Source of the DNA: JAMXLO01 sp963719805
GTDB taxonomy: Bacteria > Pseudomonadota > Alphaproteobacteria > Acetobacterales > Acetobacteraceae
Length of the DNA stretch: 64,000 nucleotides
Direction: 5' to 3'
Assembly (NCBI GenBank): GCA_963719805.1
Contig: CAVRDF010000004.1
Span: 310,001 to 374,000, forward strand
This document shows, in pieces, positions 1 through 6,995 of the stretch. The position numbers were made by a program, and so were the translations under genes. The notes under the pieces were generated by a model. It saw nothing but the letters and a program-made list of their open reading frames with translations, had not been told where the DNA came from and did not search any database. How positions within the stretch are numbered: the stretch's first letter is position 1; every line of letters begins with the position of its first letter.

Positions 1-929
1 ACGTTGTTCGCTTGCACATAGATACCGCGCACCGAGAAATTCATTGAGCCGAACAGCACTTTTTGCGCCTTGCCGGTGTGGTCGCGCTTGATGAACACCT
101 TGTTGTGCTGGTAGCGGGCGAACTTGCCCTGCTTCACGTTGGCAGCGCCGGCTGCATCGATGATCATCTTTGCCGCCGTGACCTCGACCGGAGGCTTACC
201 CTGCTTATCTGGCTTGCTGTGCAGGTCGGCGTTGTCCAGGATCGCCTTCAGCCGCTTCTGCTTGCCGAAGTCACAGATCGCCTTGATGACATCCGGCTCA
301 TCCAGGTCATAGGCGAATACATTGACCTGCGCCGTGCTGTCGTTCTTGCAGTCCGCGATGAAGTCCAGCAGCTTCTGGCGCGCATCGCCGCCCAGCCATT
401 GATACTGTGCCTCGAACGGCTGCGTGTTGAAGCTCGGCGAGTGCGGGCCGGACGGCCGGATATCCTTGTTGTGGAACTTGTCCGCGTAGGCCTGTGACGC
501 GATATAGCCGCGCGTGAAGCCAGCCTGGAATTTCCTGTGTCGCTGCCCGGCCGGCGCCACCGTGACCGACACCTCCGGTCCGTCGCGCATCGCCGCGCCC
601 TGGCCGGTGAAATACTTCGCTATGATCCGATAGGTCAGCGGTGCCGCGAAGCCATCAGGCGGTACATCCACCCAGCGGAACTTCTGGAACGGTGCCTTAT
701 CCGATGGCGTCCACTTCGGCGCGGGCGCCGCGCTGGAGACGCCGGCAGTGAAGGTAAGCCGGTTGGCCAGCGCGGTCTCCTTGCCGGCCGCGCTGCGCCA
801 TATCGCGAAGCCAGCCAGGTTCTCGACCTTGTCGTCATCGAGCGACATGGCGAGCAGGATCTTGGTGTCGCCCGGATGGACGACGACGCGCAGACCGTCT
901 TTTGTTCCGTTGGCTGTCGTAGCTTGCAT
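1..929 (-). CDS. PLD-like phosphodiesterase domain protein, 3' end cut by window edge
   Basis: Translating the minus strand from ATG at 929 gives about 309 residues with no stop before base 1, so the C-terminus lies outside the window. A GGGAG ribosome site sits just before the ATG. The first half reads like a beta-rich N-terminal domain. The end of the visible part carries an HNKVFIKRD stretch followed by GSMNFSVRG, the HxK...GSxN signature of phospholipase D-like phosphodiesterases. The family cleaves phosphodiester bonds in lipids or nucleic acids, usually with two HKD motifs; only one is visible here. Substrate is unknown. There is no signal peptide, so it is probably cytoplasmic. It follows two tiny genes on the same strand. 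Confidence 0.8.
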   Translation of the reverse strand, partial: MQATTANGTKDGLRVVVHPGDTKILLAMSLDDDKVENLAGFAIWRSAAGKETALANRLTFTAGVSSAAPAPKWTPSDKAPFQKFRWVDVPPDGFAAPLTYRIIAKYFTGQGAAMRDGPEVSVTVAPAGQRHRKFQAGFTRGYIASQAYADKFHNKDIRPSGPHSPSFNTQPFEAQYQWLGGDARQKLLDFIADCKNDSTAQVNVFAYDLDEPDVIKAICDFGKQKRLKAILDNADLHSKPDKQGKPPVEVTAAKMIIDAAGAANVKQGKFARYQHNKVFIKRDHTGKAQKVLFGSMNFSVRGIYVQANN

Positions 930-1013
930 CGGACTGTCTCCCTGATACGGGTGATTATGTCCGGACCTCTCGCGAGAGTATTAACTGCCCGTCCCGCAGC
1001 GATGCAACGAATA

Positions 1014-1388
1014 TCAGCGGGCGAGCAGGAAGTCGTCGGTGTACTCGCCGCGCGAGACCTTGACCGGGATTTCCTCCTCGGTGGTGCATTCAAGGATTTC
1101 CGATCCGGCGAGACGGTCGGGCTGCGCCAGGGAGTCGATCTGGTCGGCGAAACGTTGGGCATGCGCCGCGTCGAGGCGCCACAGGAATGCGCCGTCCGCG
1201 CCGGCGGGATGAATGCCAAGCAGACCGTCGGACGCTGCCAGGCAGATGCGCGATGCGTCCAGCTGCACACCGGCCGGCTCACGCGCGAAGTTGCGCAGTG
1301 TCGCGGCCAGCCGATGCAGGTCCTCCGCCTCACCCAGTACCAGCACCATCGGATTGAAGTCGCTCGGCAGGAAGCTGATGCGCAACAT
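1014..1388 (-). CDS. hypothetical protein, 124 aa
   Basis: The start MLRISFLPSD is fixed by a TGATG overlap with the stop of the small upstream gene, which implies translational coupling. The protein is acidic toward its end (ECTTEEEIPVKVSRGEYTDDF), has no signal peptide or membrane segment, and shows no motif I recognise. Codon use and GC-rich third positions look genuine. The opposite-strand reading of the same DNA has no family features. It sits 84 bases upstream of the PLD-like gene and may belong to the same transcript. Function unknown. Confidence 0.6.
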   Translation of the reverse strand: MLRISFLPSDFNPMVLVLGEAEDLHRLAATLRNFAREPAGVQLDASRICLAASDGLLGIHPAGADGAFLWRLDAAHAQRFADQIDSLAQPDRLAGSEILECTTEEEIPVKVSRGEYTDDFLLAR

Positions 1389-1570
1389 CAGCTGACGACT
1401 TCGATCACGTCGGTCGCATGGCAAAGTTCTTCGGCTCCCGCCGCGCCGTCGGGCACTTCGATCAGCCGCACCTTTGCCCATTCGTCGTTGATCAGTTCCA
1501 GCACTTCAGCAGTGATGCCGCCAACAAGCCGCAGCTTGTTGCCCACGGCGACAGATGAAAGTTCAATCAT
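1388..1570 (-). CDS. small hypothetical protein, 60 aa, SH3-like
   Basis: A 60-residue protein beginning MIELSSVAVGNKLRLVGG. Alternating hydrophobic residues and an 'ITAEVLEL...WAKVRLIE' core suggest a small beta-barrel (SH3-like) fold; this is inference from pattern only. Its TGA overlaps the ATG of the next gene by one base (TGATG), a strong sign that both are real and coupled. A dispersed palindromic repeat lies just upstream, between this gene and the dioxygenase beta gene. Function unknown. Confidence 0.55.
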   Translation of the reverse strand: MIELSSVAVGNKLRLVGGITAEVLELINDEWAKVRLIEVPDGAAGAEELCHATDVIEVVS

Positions 1571-1591
1571 TCAATCAGCCCCCGCGCCGGT

Positions 1592-1662
1592 GTCATTGCG
1601 AGGAGTGCAGCGACGAGGCAATCCAGGTCGATGCTGTCCGGTCACCCCGCGCTCACAATGAC
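1592..1662. repeat. REP-like palindromic intergenic repeat
   Basis: The left arm GTCATTGCGAG (1592-1602) pairs with CTCACAATGAC (1652-1662) with one mismatch. The interior contains the GCAATCCAGG word. Elements with the GTCATTGCGAG...GCAATCCAG signature are widespread dispersed intergenic repeats in many Proteobacteria. Here it fills almost the whole gap between the dioxygenase beta gene and the small 60-residue gene, where it could end or attenuate transcription. Only one clear copy was seen in this window. Confidence 0.6.
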
Positions 1663-1663
1663 C

Positions 1664-2203
1664 TCAGAAGAATATACTCAGGTTCTTCGCCATCAGCACA
1701 TTCTGCTCCAGGATGATCTCCCGCCGCACGATCTGCCATGAAGAACCCGATCGCCGCAGTTCGTCGGTCCTGCGGCCGACGAAGGTGAAGTTCTCATACT
1801 CGACGCGGTTCTGGTACACCAGAAACCGGCAGCCGGCAGTGACTTCCTGCACACCTTCGACCGAGGGCCGCACATCGAGCAGCCGCACGTTGCTGACCAT
1901 ATGAGTGACGCGTGACAGCGGCTCTTCCGCATAGTGCACGCCCGTGAGGATCTGCTCGACCCTTTTGCCGAGCGTCCACTTGTCCTCGTCGAACCAGCTT
2001 ATCCCTTCGCCTTGTTTTGTATTCTCGCGCTCCGCGTGCTGGCCGAACTTCACGTTGCGGCGCACCGGCATGAAATAAACCAGGTCCTCGGCGAGCAGAT
2101 CCAGCCACTCCTTGAACCGCCGCTGGTCCAGCAGGTCGGCTTCCAGGTAGAGGAAATCCTCGATCTCTTCGCGCAGTTGATACCAGGCAAGCGAGCGCGT
2201 CAT
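1664..2203 (-). CDS. aromatic ring-hydroxylating dioxygenase, beta subunit
   Basis: 179 residues, the usual length for the small (beta) subunit of Rieske non-heme iron dioxygenases. Typical features are the N-terminal helix IEDFLYLEADLLDQRRFKEW, a WLDLLAEDLVYFMPVRRN segment, SRVTHMVSNVRL, and the C-terminal VGRRTDELR..WQIVRREIILEQ strands of the SnoaL/NTF2-like cone. The subunit is structural, holding the alpha3beta3 hexamer together. ATG at 2203 overlaps the stop of a 29-residue ORF (ATGA). The alpha gene lies upstream in the same operon, with a phosphatase gene and the small ORF between them. The aromatic substrate cannot be told from sequence. Confidence 0.9.
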   Translation of the reverse strand: MTRSLAWYQLREEIEDFLYLEADLLDQRRFKEWLDLLAEDLVYFMPVRRNVKFGQHAERENTKQGEGISWFDEDKWTLGKRVEQILTGVHYAEEPLSRVTHMVSNVRLLDVRPSVEGVQEVTAGCRFLVYQNRVEYENFTFVGRRTDELRRSGSSWQIVRREIILEQNVLMAKNLSIFF

Positions 2204-2289
2204 TCCGCTGCGGTCCACATCTTCGGATACGCCGCACGAATGCCGCGCTGCGGATCGGCCAGGGGCCGGAAGGGCAGGGTCGTGGTCAT
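2200..2289 (-). CDS. 29-residue ORF coupled to the dioxygenase beta gene
   Basis: A short ORF starting MTTTLPFRPLADPQRG and ending in ..YPKMWTAAE. A near-perfect AGGAGG ribosome site lies six bases ahead of its ATG, stronger than those of most genes nearby. Its TGA overlaps the beta subunit ATG as ATGA. It begins 14 bases after the phosphatase stop. It may act as a leader that delivers ribosomes to the beta gene, or as a real microprotein of the oxygenase. No family is recognised. Too short for routine gene callers. Confidence 0.55.
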   Translation of the reverse strand: MTTTLPFRPLADPQRGIRAAYPKMWTAAE

Positions 2290-2303
2290 GATCCTCCTGA
2301 ACG

Positions 2304-2882
2304 TCATCGCATCGTGCGTGTGTTGCGCGGTGCGCGTGGCGGTAGGCTGTTTTGCCGCAAGACGTAATCGAGCTGTTCAGCGGTTTCGATCGCTCCGGGC
2401 CGTGACTGGCGCACCAGATCCACTGCCGCTTGCGGCGCCTTGCCAAGTTCAATGAGAAGCCGGGCGGCGATCGTGCCGGCCCGCCCCAGTCCGCCCTGGC
2501 AGTGCACCAGCACGTCGAACCCATCGCGCAGCCGGGCGCGCACGTCCTCGCCTGCTGTCTGCCAGCTTGCTTCGAACGAAGCCGCCGGGATCGTGCCGTC
2601 AGCGATCGGCAGGTGGTACCAGGTCATCTGCCGCTGTCGCACCTTGTGTCCAAGTTGGGCCACATCGAGCGCTTCAAGTTCGGCTTGTTCCGTCAGGGTG
2701 ATCACAGCGACCGCACCCCATTCACGGATCGCGTCGAGGTCGGTGTCCAGGTCGCGCGCCCAGCCATCAGGCATCGTCGGGCGAACCCGTTTTCCCGGGC
2801 AGAAGGTGATGCCGATACGGCCTTGTGCGCGCTCCGCCTGAACCGCGTCGATCCGCAGCGGATGCGTGCCGCTGGTGCGCAT
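2304..2882 (-). CDS. CDKN3-like dual-specificity/tyrosine phosphatase
   Basis: 192 residues. The catalytic P-loop HCQGGLGRAG (Cys about 128, Arg about 134) fits HCxxGxxR, and an aspartate in LPIADG near residue 95 could be the general acid. The N-terminal GITFCPGKR and WARDLDTDLDAIREWGA words are typical of bacterial proteins with the cyclin-dependent-kinase-inhibitor-3-type phosphatase fold. Expected to remove phosphate from tyrosine or other phosphoesters in the cytoplasm. It sits 10 bases after the dioxygenase alpha gene and 14 bases before the small ORF, so it is inside the dioxygenase operon, an unusual place. Its target is unknown. Confidence 0.85.
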   Translation of the reverse strand: MRTSGTHPLRIDAVQAERAQGRIGITFCPGKRVRPTMPDGWARDLDTDLDAIREWGAVAVITLTEQAELEALDVAQLGHKVRQRQMTWYHLPIADGTIPAASFEASWQTAGEDVRARLRDGFDVLVHCQGGLGRAGTIAARLLIELGKAPQAAVDLVRQSRPGAIETAEQLDYVLRQNSLPPRAPRNTRTMR

Positions 2883-2892
2883 TCCGCGACGG

Positions 2893-4234
2893 CTATTCCG
2901 CCGCCGCCTGCACCAGCGGGTGTCCGATCAGCTCATCCCACGACGCACCGTTCAAATACGACCCGTAGACACGATAGTAGTTGCGCGGCGTCTGCTCGGT
3001 GATCTGCAGCGATACATCGCCTGGGATCGGATCGTTGGTCTTGTACGCTCCCATCGACATCTGGTAGTTCAGCGGATAGCGCCGCGCGATCGTGCCCTTG
3101 CTCGCCGCCGTCGCATACAGCCAGTTCTCCATGTCGTCCTGTTCGGTCATGCCGGCCGGCCCGGAATAGCGCATGTAGAAACGCCGCAGCACATCCTTTA
3201 CCGCGGCGGGCGCATCGGCATCGACCAGGAAGAAGCGCCAGCCCTCGGTCTCGGTCGGGCTGTGCGGATGCCACACGCAGATGCCACGTGGCTGGCGTCC
3301 ATGATACGACGCATTGGGGAAGATGTTGCCGGTGAACGGCAGCAACCGTGCCTTGTCGCCTAGCCGGCGCTTCCGTTCCTCGAAGCAGTGGCGGAAATAC
3401 TCGTCCACCTCCGGATATTGCGCGTACGACGACTGATATTCGAACGCCGCCGGCATCACCACGCTGTGCATGCCATGACCAGCCGGATGGCCAACCCACA
3501 CGTGCTGGCCCTTGTTGTACTCGTTGTCGCGCCGAAGGCCGCGCTGGGCGTTCGGTCCGATGCCGATCATATCGACCGAGCGATGCGACGGATTGTGATA
3601 GGTGTCGCCAAGGAAATTCTCGGCGGCGAATTTCCAGTTCGACGGAAACACCCACTTGTGTACACCGATGACTTCGGAGCCGCCCGGTCGCCCGTCGCGG
3701 CAATCCAGCACCTGATCCAGATGATCGACCGCGCTGCCCAGGTAGTCCATGAAGTCTGGCGCGTGCGCATCCCACGATGCCCACACGGAGCCCTTGTACA
3801 GCGCCAGCTTCGGCACTTCGATCAGCGACCATTCCTCACGGTTCAGCGTGCCCTCATACAGCGCGCGATACAGCGGCACGCCCTGCAGCTTGCCGTCTGT
3901 CGTGTAGCTCCACGAATGATACGGGCAGACGAACAGCGAGGCGTTGCCCTGCTCGTAGCGGCACACTTTCATACCGCGATGCCGGCACGAGTTCAGGAAC
4001 ACATGCACCGCGCCCTGCGTGTCGCGGCACAGGATCACCAACTCCTCGCCCATGCGCGAGACGAAGAAGTCGCCAGGCTTCGGGATCAGAACTCTCGTGC
4101 CCGACGAACAGCCAGGCGCGGGTGAACAGCTTTTCCAGTTCCTCGCGATAGAAGTCGGGCGAGACGAAGATCTCGCGGCTGATCGCGCCGCGCTTGAGGT
4201 CGATCATCTGGTCGATGGGCAGGACCGAGGCCAT
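2893..4234 (-). pseudogene. Rieske ring-hydroxylating dioxygenase alpha subunit, one frameshift
   Basis: The start ATG at 4234 follows a GGGAGG site. The N-terminal part (ending ..WLFVGHES) and the remainder (LIPKPGDFFVSRMGEE..) are in different frames; removing one base near 4090-4091 joins them into a normal 446-residue alpha subunit. The Rieske motif CRHRGMKVC..FVCPYHSW supplies the Cys/His ligands (about C83, H85, C103, H106). The ENFLGDTYHNPSH segment carries the mononuclear-iron histidines. The family uses O2 and electrons from a reductase to hydroxylate an aromatic ring; no reductase gene is seen here. Everything except the one indel looks functional, so sequencing error is a serious alternative to decay. 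Confidence 0.85.
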
Positions 4235-4338
4235 GCGCCGAACCTCCCTATGGTTGCGCGGATTGTGCGCCTTGCGATGGGCTGGGCGTCAAGTCCGGAT
4301 TGGGTGTAGCGTCGCCTGAACGCACAGGAGGAACCACC

Positions 4339-5424
4339 ATGGAATTCGGCTATTTCACCATGCCCTCCCATCCGCCGGAGCGCGGCCTGAAGGCAGGGCA
4401 CGATTGGGACCTGCAAACGCTGCGCTGGATCGACGAACTGGGCTACACCGATGCCTGGATCGGCGAGCACCACACCGCGATCTGGGAACCACATCCGGCG
4501 CCCGATCTGCTGATCGCCCAGGCATTGCTGCAGACCAAGCGTCTGCGCATCGGCCCAGGTGGATTTCTGCTGCCGTATCACCACCCGGCCGAGCTGGCGA
4601 ACCGTGTCGCCATGCTGGATCACCTGTCCGAGGGCCGGCTGAATTTCGGCGTCGCGGCGTCCGGCCTGGCCAGCGATTGGGCCATGTTCCACGTCGACGG
4701 CACGTCCGGTGTGCATCGCGAGATGACGCGTGAGTCGCTCGACATCATCCTGCGGATGTGGAGCGACGAACCGGAATTCGACTATCAGGGCAAGTTCTGG
4801 AACGTAGCGAAGCCGGCACCGCAACTGGGCTTTCTTCGACCGCATATCTATCCATTGCAGAAGCCGCATCCGCCCATTGGTGTTGCCGGCCTGACCAAGC
4901 AGTCCGACACACTGAAGCTTGCCGGCGAGCGCGGTTTCTTGCCTCTCAGCCTCAACCTGAATCCCGCTTACGTGGCCAGCCATTGGGAAGCTGTGGAAAT
5001 CGGCGCAGCACGCACAGGCCGCACGCCGAGCCGGCGTGACTGGAAGCTGGTGCGTGAGGTGTTCGTGGCCGAGACAGACGAGGAGGCCTTTCGGCTCTCC
5101 GCCGGCGGCATGATGGGGCGCATGATGCGCGAATATTTCTTGCCACTGCTCGGCGCCTTCGGCTTCCTCGAATACCTGAAGGCAGATCCCTCGCTGCCTG
5201 ATTCGGATGTGACGCCTGAATACTGCGCCAAGCACAACTGGCTGATCGGCTCACCCGCCACGGTCGCCGAGAAGCTGGAGCGCATCTATCACGAAGCCGG
5301 CGGCTTCGGTGGTCTGCTGGTGTTCGGTTTCGACTATGCCGACCATCCGCAGGCTTGGCACAATTCGCTCCGCTTGCTGATCGAGGAAGTCGGTCCGCGA
5401 GTGGCGCATCTGGTGCCGTCGTAA
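4339..5424 (+). CDS. LLM-class flavin-dependent oxidoreductase
   Basis: 361 residues. ATG at 4339 was chosen because ACAGGAGGAACC lies directly ahead; an upstream in-frame start would add only unconserved residues. The start MEFGYFTMPSHPPERG and WIGEHHT, LRIGPGGFLLPYHHP and GRLNFGVAASG segments are typical of bacterial luciferase-like TIM-barrel monooxygenases that use reduced FMN. A late PATVAEKLERI segment matches the family's C-terminal helix. It is transcribed away from the dioxygenase alpha gene across a 104-base gap, so the two may share control in degrading an organic compound. Substrate unknown. Confidence 0.88.
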   Translation: MEFGYFTMPSHPPERGLKAGHDWDLQTLRWIDELGYTDAWIGEHHTAIWEPHPAPDLLIAQALLQTKRLRIGPGGFLLPYHHPAELANRVAMLDHLSEGRLNFGVAASGLASDWAMFHVDGTSGVHREMTRESLDIILRMWSDEPEFDYQGKFWNVAKPAPQLGFLRPHIYPLQKPHPPIGVAGLTKQSDTLKLAGERGFLPLSLNLNPAYVASHWEAVEIGAARTGRTPSRRDWKLVREVFVAETDEEAFRLSAGGMMGRMMREYFLPLLGAFGFLEYLKADPSLPDSDVTPEYCAKHNWLIGSPATVAEKLERIYHEAGGFGGLLVFGFDYADHPQAWHNSLRLLIEEVGPRVAHLVPS

Positions 5425-5544
5425 GGGGAGGCATGGCCGCGCCCGCTCTGGCCGCGCCGTAGAAGGCGAATTGCCGGCACGAGTTCAGGATGGGCGATCT
5501 CGATGCCACGGTGGCGATGATAGTCGTAACGCTCAAGTCCCGAT

Positions 5545-5567
5545 CGTGGTGGACCGCGTCCACCACG
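5545..5567. terminator. strong hairpin, possible terminator of the LLM gene
   Basis: CGTGGTGGAC, a 3-base loop (CGC), and GTCCACCACG form a perfect 10-bp stem. There is no T-run after it on either strand, so rho-independent termination is not certain. It lies about 120 bases after the LLM oxidoreductase stop. Confidence 0.35.
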
Positions 5568-5664
5568 CGAATCTGCACCGTCGCGATGAAGTCGTCCCAT
5601 GGCGTTGCACGTCTCGCAGCCGTGGAATTTCTGGACCGTGCGACGACCCTCGCCTTCATATGCC

Positions 5665-5678
5665 TTGATCTATATCAA
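5665..5678. promoter_or_regulatory. FNR/Anr-type binding site
   Basis: TTGATctatATCAA is an exact match to the TTGAT-N4-ATCAA consensus of FNR-family (Fnr, Anr, FixK, Dnr) regulators. If it acts at the usual -41.5 position, transcription would begin near 5713, about 28 bases before the ATG at 5741. This predicts oxygen- or NO-responsive expression of the RTX-like gene. Confidence 0.65.
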
Positions 5679-5740
5679 GGTGCGCTCTCTATGCGGCTTC
5701 TAGGTGAATTGGTGTCGGACAACTCCGCGAGGATGCATTG

Positions 5741-6937
5741 ATGCCTGCCAGTCCCCAGCTGATTTTCGTGCCAAGGAACGGCACGTTCACCTCAAACGCG
5801 GCCGACACCATCGTCTCCGGTGGCTCAGACACCATCAGCATGTTGGCCCCCGGGGCGCTCGCCTTTGGCTTGAATGTCTATGGCTCACCCGCTGACATGA
5901 TCATCGCTGGTGCAGCCGATCTGATAGTCGGAGCCTCTTCACCGACTTTCGCCATTACCGGAGCCTTACTGGAACCTGAGACAATAGTCGCGGCAGCCTC
6001 TGGAGCAATACTGTGGAGCTCAGGTATTACTGATGTAATAAATTCAGGCGGCGACAATACAATAATTTCCCAGCCTCGCCAGGTAAATACGTTCCAGTTA
6101 AATTCTATGCCGGCGGCAGATACGATATTTGCCGCCGCCAGTGGCGGAACCTACTTCATGCAGGGGCCAGACACCTTCGTTGCCGAAGGCGCTGGATCAA
6201 GCACGGTAATAGGATCAGTCTCATTTGGGCGGACGATCTTTGGTAAATTCCTCATTCCCGTGCTGGCGACTCCCACAATATTCGGAGGCGCAGAAAATGT
6301 TCTCTATTTCGCGCAGCCCACCAGTGAAGTATCCCTGCTCCATGCGGTTCAGCCCGGTACGCCCACGTTCATGTTTGATCCACAATCCGGCGACAGCACA
6401 ATCATTACAACCACCACGCCTGACACGGGCGTTGGTGGCATAAGCACAAGCGCCGGCGAAGCCTTCGTTCATGATGGCGGCATCCTGAACGTGGTGGGTT
6501 CGGGAAGTGCCAACCTGCTGGTGGCCGGCGAGGGCAATGCGACCATCAATGCCGCTGGGTCCACCGGATACAACACGTTCTTCGCCGGCAGCGGTAATGC
6601 CTCGCTCGTCGGCGGCTCGGGTGCGGACGCCGTAGCTGTAAGTGGCCTTACCGGTTCCTACGAGGAGAATCTGTTCGAGGCCAGCACTGGGTCAACGACG
6701 ATTGTCGGAGGCAGCGGACGCGACTGGTACCAGTTTACGTCCGGCAATGCGGGCGGCGTTGATCTGATCCAGAACTGGGATGCCAACGATCAGTTGCAGC
6801 TCTTCGGCTATGGCGCCAATCCGATAGCGTCGGAAGCGGTAAGCAGCGGGTCCACCTTCATCACTCTGAGCGACGGAACGCGCATCACACTCCAGGGCAT
6901 ATCTGATCTCAACACCGCGCAGGTTTCCAGCTACTAG
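5741..6937 (+). CDS. RTX-like repetitive protein, probable type I secretion substrate
   Basis: About 398 residues, glycine-, serine-, threonine- and alanine-rich, with no signal peptide and no cysteine. It is built from short strand-turn repeats (IVSGGSDTI, IIAGAADLIVG, INSGGDNTII) and, near the end, two nonapeptides fitting GGxGxDxUx (GGSGADAVAV and GGSGRDWYQF). These are the calcium-binding beta-roll units of RTX proteins. The end (DLIQNWDANDQLQLFGYG, then SDGTRITLQG) resembles C-terminal caps of proteins exported by type I secretion. No transporter is nearby. The first half has a locally lower GC with AT-rich codons, hinting at transfer or relaxed selection. Specific function unknown. Confidence 0.7.
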   Translation: MPASPQLIFVPRNGTFTSNAADTIVSGGSDTISMLAPGALAFGLNVYGSPADMIIAGAADLIVGASSPTFAITGALLEPETIVAAASGAILWSSGITDVINSGGDNTIISQPRQVNTFQLNSMPAADTIFAAASGGTYFMQGPDTFVAEGAGSSTVIGSVSFGRTIFGKFLIPVLATPTIFGGAENVLYFAQPTSEVSLLHAVQPGTPTFMFDPQSGDSTIITTTTPDTGVGGISTSAGEAFVHDGGILNVVGSGSANLLVAGEGNATINAAGSTGYNTFFAGSGNASLVGGSGADAVAVSGLTGSYEENLFEASTGSTTIVGGSGRDWYQFTSGNAGGVDLIQNWDANDQLQLFGYGANPIASEAVSSGSTFITLSDGTRITLQGISDLNTAQVSSY

Positions 6938-6995
6938 GGCAACATCCCCGGACGTGGTACATAGGCTCAGCGCACCAACGGCAAAGGCCCCATCC

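Larger units (their letters stand above)
5425..5740. other. intergenic region with a hairpin and an FNR-type site
   Basis: About 316 bases without a convincing gene. Short open frames exist on both strands but match no family I recognise. The region holds a strong hairpin at 5545-5567 and, near its right end, a perfect FNR-type box at 5665-5678 placed 62 bases before the next ATG. The right-hand part is therefore best read as the promoter of the RTX-like gene. Confidence 0.5.

Noticed and set aside
5425..5740. Degenerate Rieske-like fragment on the minus strand (RHRGIEIAHPEL)
   Set aside because: A short resemblance without the cysteine ligands and no continuity with a larger frame.
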